From the NCBI GenBank assembly GCA_028288905.1, contig JAQGHJ010000915.1:1-10882 (forward strand): 10,882 nt of DNA. The letters run 5' to 3'. The position numbers and the translations under genes are program-made. This DNA is from Phycisphaerales bacterium (GTDB lineage Bacteria; Planctomycetota; Phycisphaerae; Tepidisphaerales; Tepidisphaeraceae). A model generated the notes under the pieces. That model made no database searches. It was given only the letters and a program-made list of their open reading frames with translations, and was not told where the DNA came from. Shown here piece after piece: positions 5,837 to 10,882 of this stretch (position 1 is its first letter; every line of letters starts with the position of its first letter).

Positions 5837-6538
5837 GTGCCGGACACGTCCAACAGCCTCAGTCCCGAGGACCTGCTCGGCCCGCTCAACGACGTGGAGC
5901 GGAAGCACGCGCCGGCGACCCTGTACGTCGCCGGCGACGTCGACTTGCTACGGAACGCCGCCCGGGTGTCGATCGTCGGCTCGCGGAAGGCCTCGCCGGA
6001 CGGGCTCAAGCGGGCCCGCAAGCTCAGCGCGATGCTGTGCCGCGAGAACGTCGTGGTCGTCAGCGGGCTGGCGGAGGGGATCGACACGGCAGCCCACCTC
6101 GCCGCGGTCGAGTCGGGCGGCCGCACGGCCGCCGTGATCGGCACGCCCCTCGACCGGTTCTACCCGAAGCCGAACGCCGCCCTCCAGCGGCGGCTGATGG
6201 CCGAACACCTCGTCGTCTCGCAGTTCCCGCCCGGGTACCCGACGCAGCCGAAGAACTTCCCGATCCGCAACCGGACGATGGCCCTGATCTCGGACGCCAC
6301 GGTCATCGTTGAGGCCGGCGAGTCCAGCGGGTCGCTGTCCCAAGGGTGGGAGGCCCTGCGGCTCGGCCGCCAGCTATACATCGCACGGTCCGTGGTCGAG
6401 AACCCGGCGCTGACCTGGCCGGCGAAGATGCTCGGCTACGGGGCGTCCGTGCTGACCGACGAGACGTTCGAGGACCTGATGCTCGCCCTCCCGCACCGCG
6501 GCCTGCTGCTGGAGGCCGGCGGTGCCGCCCCCTTCTAG
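5837..6538 (+). CDS. DprA/Smf-like Rossmann-fold protein, stand-alone
   Basis: DprA binds single-stranded DNA and loads RecA during transformation; its Rossmann fold belongs to the SLOG nucleotide-binding superfamily, members of which also work in conflict systems. This 233-aa protein is essentially the Rossmann domain alone: VSIVGSRKAS (about 44-53), VVSGLAEGIDTAAH (74-87), VIGTPLDRFYP (100-110), FPIRNRTMALISDATVIVEA (141-160) and the SGSL loop (164-167). The N-terminal SAM and C-terminal winged-helix domains of full DprA are absent. GTG 5837 is chosen because the protein-like part begins there with MPDTSNSLSPEDLLG; upstream in-frame sequence is antisense to the 86-aa gene. It overlaps the next gene by 17 bp. 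A role beyond transformation is inferred from the missing domains and the PRTase partner. Confidence 0.85.
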   Translation: MPDTSNSLSPEDLLGPLNDVERKHAPATLYVAGDVDLLRNAARVSIVGSRKASPDGLKRARKLSAMLCRENVVVVSGLAEGIDTAAHLAAVESGGRTAAVIGTPLDRFYPKPNAALQRRLMAEHLVVSQFPPGYPTQPKNFPIRNRTMALISDATVIVEAGESSGSLSQGWEALRLGRQLYIARSVVENPALTWPAKMLGYGASVLTDETFEDLMLALPHRGLLLEAGGAAPF

Positions 6539-7166
6539 CGTGCCGTACGCCTCGTTCCTCCGTTACTCGCCCCGCGGGACGAGCCCGTCGTCCGTCGCGT
6601 CCCGCGGCTGGGTCGCGGCCGTGAAGGGCGACGGGCTGTACGGTCGCATGCGGGCGATCGACGTCTCCGCGTCCAAGCTCGCCCAGGAGCTGTCGAGGTA
6701 CACCGTTTTGAGTGATTGCCTTGCCGGCGGCGTCCTGGTGCCCGCGCCCCGCAGTGCCCCGCAGTACGGCGGCGGGCTCTGGCCGACGAAACGGCTGTGC
6801 GAGGCGATGGTCGCCGCCGGGGTGGGGACGGGCGTCTTCCCGGCCCTGCGGCGGACGCTTGCCGTGCAGAAGTCGGCGACCGCGGCGCGGGGACAGCGGC
6901 CCACCGTCCGCCGGCACTACGAAACGATCGCCGTCGAGCAGGACCGGTCCCTGCTGGCGGCCGGGACCCGGCTGGTCGTCGTGGACGACGTCGTCACACG
7001 CGGGGCGACGTTCCTCGCGTGCCACCGCCGGCTGTCCGAGGCGTACCCTGACGCCGCGGTCTGCTGCTTCGCCCTGACCCGGACGATCAGTGACGCCGAG
7101 GTCGGCGGGATGCTCGATCCGGTGGCCGGGGTCATCACCCTGGAACCGCTGCACCGCGAGCCCTGA
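6522..7166 (+). CDS. ComF-like phosphoribosyltransferase
   Basis: Type I PRTases bind phosphoribosyl pyrophosphate and transfer or release ribose-phosphate from bases. The 214-aa product has the PRPP-binding loop RLVVVDDVVTRGATFLA at about 160-176, with the paired Asp residues and Thr-Arg-Gly, an upstream LVPAPRS motif like the VPVP of ComF, and a conserved middle LAVQKSATAARGQRP. ComF's N-terminal zinc finger is missing. Start GTG 6522 has GGAGG (6511-6515) 6 nt upstream and lies inside the dprA-like gene; GTG 6540, just after that gene's stop, is the alternative. The 17-bp overlap implies coupled translation and a shared task. A purine/pyrimidine salvage enzyme is possible, but the DprA-like partner makes a dedicated two-gene system more likely. 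Confidence 0.82.
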   Translation: MPPPSSVPYASFLRYSPRGTSPSSVASRGWVAAVKGDGLYGRMRAIDVSASKLAQELSRYTVLSDCLAGGVLVPAPRSAPQYGGGLWPTKRLCEAMVAAGVGTGVFPALRRTLAVQKSATAARGQRPTVRRHYETIAVEQDRSLLAAGTRLVVVDDVVTRGATFLACHRRLSEAYPDAAVCCFALTRTISDAEVGGMLDPVAGVITLEPLHREP

Positions 7167-7207
7167 GACCCGCGTTACGATCGCCGCCCCGCCGCCGCCG
7201 CCCGCGG

Positions 7208-7213
7208 TAGGAT
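7208..7213 (+). promoter_or_regulatory. -10 element with leaderless spacing
   Basis: TAGGAT lies exactly 7 nt before ATG 7221, with no Shine-Dalgarno. An alternative in-frame ATG (7212) begins inside this hexamer, which argues for 7221 as the true start. Confidence 0.4.
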
Positions 7214-7220
7214 GGGCGGC

Positions 7221-7556
7221 ATGACCTCCGACCAACCCACCGAGGGCAGGACGAACTTCGCGGCCTCGCAGGCGACGCCCGCCGTCGAACTGATCACCTC
7301 CGACAACGAGGTCCGGGTCGGGTTCCGGCTGGACGCGGTGTCGCGGTGGGCGGAGATCAAGAACGCTCAGGGGCGGGTGACGGGGGTCGCGGTGCACTTC
7401 GCCGACGGGGCGGACCTGCGGTTCGACCGGGAGGACGCCGCGCAGTTCCTGGACGCGTGGCGGACCGCGTACGGGCCGGGGCGGGCGGGCGGTTCGGCGG
7501 AGTCGCCGAGGGGTCGGGGCGATCAGGTCGGTCCTGCCCGGCAGGGCGAGGGATGA
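7221..7556 (+). CDS. Small hypothetical protein downstream of the DprA/PRTase pair
   Basis: The product is 111 aa and no family is recognised. After a polar start (MTSDQPTEGRTNFAASQ), residues 20-85 look folded as alternating strands: VELITSDNEVRVGFRLDAV, then GRVTGVAVHFADGADLRF, followed by a helix EDAAQFLDAWRTAYG. The last 25 residues are Gly/Arg/Ser-rich and probably disordered. Third positions are strongly G/C. It follows the PRTase stop by 54 bp and has its own promoter-like hexamer, so whether it belongs to the same operon is open. Confidence 0.65.
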   Translation: MTSDQPTEGRTNFAASQATPAVELITSDNEVRVGFRLDAVSRWAEIKNAQGRVTGVAVHFADGADLRFDREDAAQFLDAWRTAYGPGRAGGSAESPRGRGDQVGPARQGEG

Positions 7557-7613
7557 GGCCCGGTGGCTAATCCGGCTGTCGCCGAGCTGAGTCCGGCCCG
7601 CGCCGGGGTCGCT

Positions 7614-7766
7614 TCACGGCCGTCGCATGATGATGACCTGCGTCTTCGGGTCCAGCATGTACGCCGCGGTGACGCGGAATCCGGCCTGCCCGAGTTCCTT
7701 CGTCTGGTCCGGGCGGACGGCCCTCGTTTCGTAGACGACGTTCGGGCGTTCCTGCTGGGCAACCAC
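7614..7766 (-). CDS. Small hypothetical protein, start uncertain
   Basis: The product is 50 aa from GTG 7766. The sequence QQERPNVVYETRAVRPDQTK, ELGQAGFRVTAAYMLDPKTQ and VIIMRRP reads as a compact strand-helix-strand-strand protein. Codon third positions are about 90% G/C on this strand up to about 7740, against about 65-70% for the opposite frame, so this strand is the coding one here. Its start abuts the start of the plus-strand gene at 7767 (shared CACGTG), leaving no room for a leader, so at least one start is wrong or one gene is truncated. No family is recognised. Confidence 0.5.
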   Translation of the reverse strand: MVAQQERPNVVYETRAVRPDQTKELGQAGFRVTAAYMLDPKTQVIIMRRP

Positions 7767-8135
7767 GTGTTCACCCCCGACTCGCTCAGCCTGTACGTCC
7801 TGCACGAGCTGGAGGGCATGGCCGCCGAGCGCGGGGCCGCGGCGGCGATCGCCGTGGCCGACGTGGGGGACGGGTGGCTCGCCGTCGAGGTCGCGGACCG
7901 GACGGCGGCCGACGAGCCGGACGGGATCGCCGGGGCGGCCGGGGAATTGGTCGCGGAGCTGGACCGGGCGTTCGCCGCCGGGTGGGAGGTCAGCGCCCGG
8001 GCGTCTGACGGCCGCCGGCAGGACGTCGGGAGCACGCGGCGGGGTATCGCCCGTCATCCTGACCCGCCCGTCACGCGGCCACCGGGGCCGGCCCGCGTTC
8101 GGTTTCAAGTCGAACTTCTGCCCCTCACGCGGTAA
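7767..8135 (+). CDS. Hypothetical protein, start uncertain
   Basis: From GTG 7767 the product is 122 aa: VFTPDSLSLYVLHELEGMAA, an Ala-rich helix, a DVGDGWLAVEVADRT strand pair and a helix GELVAELDRAFAAGWEV, then a Pro/Arg-rich tail. The same frame is open back to GTG 7563 (190 aa), but that front lacks the third-position G/C bias and is antisense to the 50-aa minus gene. Strong codon bias on the plus strand begins near 7743, slightly before GTG 7767, so the true 5' end may be missing. No family is recognised. A long imperfect hairpin follows the stop by about 30 bp. Confidence 0.5.
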   Translation: MFTPDSLSLYVLHELEGMAAERGAAAAIAVADVGDGWLAVEVADRTAADEPDGIAGAAGELVAELDRAFAAGWEVSARASDGRRQDVGSTRRGIARHPDPPVTRPPGPARVRFQVELLPLTR

Positions 8136-8165
8136 ATACCCGGCCGAAACGCGGCAAATGAATAG

Positions 8166-8234
8166 GATTGTATGCGGCGTGCCGCGGCCCACTCCGAGCC
8201 AGACGGGGCCGTCGCGGGCACGCCGCATACGATC
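8166..8234. repeat. Long imperfect hairpin next to the mobile element
   Basis: An 18-bp inverted repeat with one mismatch (8166-8183 against 8217-8234; core GTATGCGGCGTGCC perfect over 14 bp) encloses 33 bp that can pair further (CGGCCC 8185-8190 with GGGCCG 8206-8211). Its outer end stops one base before the mobile element's left end. It may be a terminator for the plus gene, a preferred insertion site, or an older hairpin element. Confidence 0.7.
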
Positions 8235-8235
8235 G

Positions 8236-8250
8236 ATTGGACTAAACCGC
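8236..8250 (+). repeat. Left terminal inverted repeat of the IS91-like element
   Basis: ATTGGACTAAACCGC is the exact reverse complement of 10866-10880. Short GTGGG-containing sequence follows at both ends at slightly different distances, so a weaker similarity continues inward. Confidence 0.93.
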
Positions 8251-8501
8251 GGGGTGGGCCGTGGCCTGTGGAATTTGAATGGGGCCGCCCCGCCGCCGGT
8301 GGGCGTCACGCCGCCCTCGGGCGGGTGGGACGGGGGGATTCGAGGGGCGGGTTCCGTGCGGACCGCGGGCTCCGACGGACGCGCCTTCGCCGCCGCCGGC
8401 CGCCGACGGCGGGTTCGCCGGCACTGACGCGAGACGCCCGCGCGGCACCGCCTGACGCGGCGCGTCGAAGGGGGCGGAGTTCGTCGCGCCTGCGGCCGGG
8501 G
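8251..8501. other. Non-coding transposase-distal end of the element
   Basis: No gene is supported between the transposase stop and the left end. Short GC hairpins occur, for example CCGCCC/GGGCGG at 8311-8324. In IS91 relatives the end beyond the transposase stop carries the termination site for rolling-circle transfer, so these may be functional, but that is inferred. Confidence 0.5.
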
Positions 8502-9735
8502 TCATGACGTGTCCGAGTAAGCAACAGCGGTCCCGACTTGCATCTCGACGTGCGGCGCGGGTAGCCGTGTCAGCAGGCCGACGCGCCGCATCCGGCCTTG
8601 GTGGCAGTGCGGACAGCAGCGGTCTCCCGCGCCGCCCTCGGCCGGGTCGGCGCCGGCGGGGGCCGACGGGCCGCCCGCCGCCGCCCCGTTCGACACTGCC
8701 GCGACCGGTCCCCCGCCGAGCAGTTGCCGGCACCGCGCCAGGTTCGCCGCGCGGCGGCGGTTGGCCATGAAGCCGTAGTAGCGGATGCGGACGAAGCCGC
8801 GCGGCATCACGTGCATCAGGAACCGGCGGATGAACTCCGTGGCCCCAAGGGTCATCGCGCCCTTCCGGTTGCCGCGGGCGTGGTCCTTCCAGCGGAACGT
8901 GACCTTCCCGTCCGCCAGGGCGAGCAGCCGGCCGTTGGAGATCGCCACCCGGTGCGTGTAGCGGGCGAGGTACTAGAGCACCTGCCCGGGGCCGCCGAAC
9001 GGCGGCTTGGCGTACACGACCCTCGTTGCGCACCGACTCGTCCAGCAGCCGCGCCGTCGCCGCCGGCGCGGCCAGCGGCCTGAGGTCGCCGTGGAACCGC
9101 AACTCGCCTCGGCCGAAGGCGGCCTTGAGCCGCGCGACGAACTTGCCGCGGAACACCCGGCTGAGCACGCGCACGGGCAAGAAGAAGCCCGCGCGGCCGT
9201 GGACCCATTTGGTGCCGTCGGGCGACGGGCCGCCGGCGGGCACCACGCAGTGGACGTGCGGGTGGTGCGTCAGGTTCTGGCCCCACGTGTGCGGGACGGC
9301 CAGGACGCCGACCCGCGCCCCCAGCCGCTTCGGGTTGGCGGCGACCTCCGTCAGGGTGGCGGTGACCGACGCGAACAGCGCGTCGTAGGCGACGACCGGG
9401 TTCTGCAGCACCAGCGGCGCGAGGACGCCCGGCAGCGTGAAGACGACGTGGAAGTACGGGACCGGCAGCAGCTCGGCGGCCCGGGCGTCCGGCCACCGCG
9501 CGCGGGCCGGCCCCTGGCACTTGGGGCAGTGGCGGTTTCGGCCCGAGTTGTACGAGACCGCCTCGCGGCCGCACCGGTCGCACGCGTCCACGTGCCCGCC
9601 CGGCGCCGCCGTGCGGCAGGCCCGGACGTCGCGCAGCACCCGCCGCTGCTGCGGCGACGCGCCGCGGCGGGCCGGGTACGGTTCGGCGTACTGCCGAAAG
9701 ACGTCGGCGACCTCCAACGGGGGTCGGGCGGTCAC
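8502..9735 (-). pseudogene. IS91-family HUH (Y2) transposase, frameshifted and amber-interrupted
   Basis: The full-length product would be about 410 aa. From GTG 9735: an N-terminal zinc-binding domain (C52, C55, C70, C73), the family block ELLPVPYFHVVFTLP (88-102), and the HUH metal motif HPHVHCVVPAGG (H160, H162). After residue about 238 one extra G in the GGG run at 9020-9022 shifts the frame. Correct reading resumes as VVYAKPPFGGPGQVL, then TAG (8975-8973) where the family has a sense codon (probably GAG, Glu), then YLARYTHRVAISNGR with the two catalytic tyrosines. The rest, ending in a C-x2-C zinc-finger-like motif, is intact to TGA 8502. The region length of 1234 nt is a multiple of three plus one, agreeing with a single insertion. 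Confidence 0.9.
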
Positions 9736-10598
9736 CCCGGGGCTCGGCCTGCCGCCGTCGAGGTCGCCGCCCCCGCCGCCGGCTGCCGGCCCAGCAGGTC
9801 CAGCGGGCTCCGCGTGCTCCCGATCAGCCTCGTCGACACGCGCGTGTACAGTGCGGTCGTCTGCGGGCTGGAATGGCCCAGCAGCGCCTGGATCACGCGC
9901 AGGTCCGTCCCGGCCACCGGCGGGTGCGTGGCGAAGCTGTGGCGGAACGTGTGCGGCGGGACGGCCTTGTCGATCCCGGCGGCCGCCCGCGCCTCGCGGC
10001 AGACGCGCTGCACCCGTCTGACGCCGACCGGCCGGTCCGGCGACCGGCTCGGGAACAGGAAGGTGACCGGCCGGGCCGCCCAGCAGTAGTGGCGCAACAT
10101 CTCCCACAGCACGGGCGACAGGACCGTGCAGCGGTCCTTGTTCCGCTTGGCCTGGCGGACGTGGATCACCGTCCGCTCGGCGTCGACGTCCCTCACGTGG
10201 AGGTCGACCACCTCGGCGACCCGAAGCCCGGCGGAGTGGGCGGTCGTCAGGACCATCCGGTGCTTGTACGAGGCGATCGCGGCCGGGAAGCGGCGGACCT
10301 CGTCGAGGCTGAGCACCACCGGCGGGTGCCGCACGCGCCGCGGGCCGCGGATGTCCCGGACCACGTCGCCGCGCTGGAGCACCCGGCGGCACAGGTAGCG
10401 CAACGCCGCCAGCGACCGGTTGTAGGTGCCCCAGGCCAGCTTCCGCTCCTCGACCCGGTGCACGAGGTACGCCCGCACCTCGTCCTCGCCGAGCAGCTCC
10501 GGGCTCCTGCCGAAGTGCTTGGCGAACTCGGCCACGTTGTCGACGTACGGGTCGACCGTCTTGGGCGCGAAGTTCCGCAGCCCCATCTCCTCGATCAT
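9732..10598 (-). CDS. Tyrosine recombinase of the IS91-like element
   Basis: A site-specific recombinase of the XerC/IntI type. The 288-aa frame from ATG 10598 has the N-terminal core-binding domain (about 1-85) and the catalytic domain: R126 (SAGLRVAEV), K151, H216 and R219 (PPHTFRHSFATH), H242 (LLGHSS) and nucleophile Y251 (ALYTRVS). All six are present. Just after the HxxR box, P225-P226 stand where relatives usually have two leucines, which may weaken the fold. The strong Shine-Dalgarno AAGGAG (10632-10627) sits 6 nt before an upstream ATG at 10620. From there a typical MTPLRKR lead would join this frame if one C were removed from the CCCCC run at 10614-10610, so the gene probably lost 7 residues to a +1 shift. 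The stop overlaps the transposase start as GTGA. Confidence 0.85.
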   Translation of the reverse strand: MIEEMGLRNFAPKTVDPYVDNVAEFAKHFGRSPELLGEDEVRAYLVHRVEERKLAWGTYNRSLAALRYLCRRVLQRGDVVRDIRGPRRVRHPPVVLSLDEVRRFPAAIASYKHRMVLTTAHSAGLRVAEVVDLHVRDVDAERTVIHVRQAKRNKDRCTVLSPVLWEMLRHYCWAARPVTFLFPSRSPDRPVGVRRVQRVCREARAAAGIDKAVPPHTFRHSFATHPPVAGTDLRVIQALLGHSSPQTTALYTRVSTRLIGSTRSPLDLLGRQPAAGAATSTAAGRAPG

Positions 10599-10626
10599 GC
10601 GCTTCCTGAGGGGGCGTCATGTAAGG

Positions 10627-10632
10627 CTCCTT
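10627..10632 (-). promoter_or_regulatory. Shine-Dalgarno marking the original recombinase start
   Basis: AAGGAG on the minus strand is 6 nt before ATG 10620. It is one of the clearest ribosome binding sites in the window, yet the frame it starts runs out of phase with the recombinase after three codons. Confidence 0.7.
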
Positions 10633-10755
10633 CCGGTAGGGGTGAAACGACGCGGAGGAACGCGGTCATCCTCCCACCGGCGGGATCGCGGAGCCAGGGA
10701 TTTTCGGGGCGGGGCCGCGGAAGCCGAAGTGGTAAATTACCCCGGCAAACACGTC

Positions 10756-10761
10756 ATAATA
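10756..10761 (-). promoter_or_regulatory. Candidate -10 of the element's operon
   Basis: TATTAT on the minus strand lies about 135 bp upstream of ATG 10620 in the leader. Any -35 is weak (ACTGCT at about 17 bp). It is the most A/T-rich spot in the leader. Confidence 0.4.
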
Positions 10762-10806
10762 GATGGACGGGGAGACTTAGCAGTCGCCCCGGATGTGACG
10801 CCTCTC

Positions 10807-10835
10807 GACCGCGCCGTACGGCGAGCACCGCGGTC
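10807..10835. repeat. Nested palindrome near the right end of the element
   Basis: GACCGCG (10807-10813) pairs with 10829-10835, and inside lies the 12-bp perfect palindrome CGCCGTACGGCG (10812-10823). It sits about 30-60 bp from the right terminus. HUH transposases recognise stem-loops near their origin end, so this is a candidate recognition hairpin. Confidence 0.5.
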
Positions 10836-10865
10836 CCCGCAGGCGTCATACTCCCCCACCGCGTA

Positions 10866-10880
10866 GCGGTTTAGTCCAAT
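10866..10880 (-). repeat. Right terminal inverted repeat of the IS91-like element
   Basis: GCGGTTTAGTCCAAT is the exact reverse complement of 8236-8250. Only two flanking bases remain before the window ends. Confidence 0.93.
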
Positions 10881-10882
10881 AG

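Larger units (their letters stand above)
8236..10880 (-). mobile_element. Complete but decayed IS91-family element carrying a tyrosine recombinase
   Basis: The element is 2645 bp, bounded by 15-bp perfect inverted repeats. Reading on the minus strand it holds about 260 bp of leader, a tyrosine recombinase, a Y2-type HUH transposase overlapping it by GTGA, and about 250 bp of non-coding end. IS91 transposases normally work by rolling-circle single-strand transfer, and related elements with a second tyrosine-recombinase gene are known. Both genes carry frameshifts, so it is probably inactive by itself. Target duplication cannot be tested because the window ends 2 bases past the right end. Confidence 0.85.

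Noticed and set aside
7593-7606. Short CCGGC/GCCGG hairpin as a terminator between convergent stops
   Set aside because: Only 5 bp with no T tract; such hairpins arise by chance at this GC content.
8242-10620. Single 792-aa minus-strand protein
   Set aside because: It is an artefact: an out-of-phase reading of the recombinase, then the in-phase transposase N-terminus, then out-of-phase sequence past the frameshift and through the element's left end.

Overview
The window is about 70% GC with strong G/C preference at third codon positions. Gene content (SurE next to NAD(P)H-hydrate epimerase, a CHAT-domain protein, a stand-alone DprA-like protein with a phosphoribosyltransferase, an IS91-type element with its own tyrosine recombinase, and many short unrecognised proteins) fits a large-genome planctomycete, perhaps Gemmataceae. 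That placement is inference from gene style, not from a marker gene.

Layout. Positions 1-1560 are housekeeping: the 5' part of surE on the minus strand, divergent from nnrE on the plus strand, then a tRNA-Glu(CTC) with a near-consensus promoter and a perfect intrinsic terminator. Positions 1561-1977 hold no gene I can support. A short protein with a basic repeat tail follows (1978-2448), then about 490 bases with no clear gene that end in a 16-bp perfect palindrome (2920-2935). Next come a hypothetical gene of uncertain start and, overlapping it by ATGA, a coiled-coil CHAT-domain cysteine protease candidate (3438-4499). A 14-bp perfect hairpin separates this from a minus-strand run of short unrecognised genes (4542-5713).

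Divergent from that run is a tightly coupled pair: a DprA/Smf-like Rossmann protein without its usual accessory domains (5837-6538) and a ComF-like phosphoribosyltransferase (6522-7166), followed by a 111-aa hypothetical (7221-7556). After two unclear small genes around 7614-8135 and a long imperfect hairpin (8166-8234), a complete but decayed mobile element fills the rest (8236-10880). It has 15-bp perfect inverted ends, a tyrosine recombinase and an IS91-family HUH transposase joined by a GTGA overlap. The transposase carries a +1 frameshift and an amber codon between its HUH motif and its catalytic tyrosines. The recombinase appears to carry its own +1 frameshift at its N-terminus.

Most promising for new biology: (1) the CHAT protein with its coupled partner and the upstream palindrome, a possible protease-effector module; (2) the DprA-like/PRTase pair, which looks like two competence-type folds repurposed together; (3) a recurring promoter layout in which a -10-like hexamer lies exactly 7 nt before the start codon and no ribosome binding site is present, suggesting leaderless mRNAs for first genes, while internal genes keep Shine-Dalgarno sequences.
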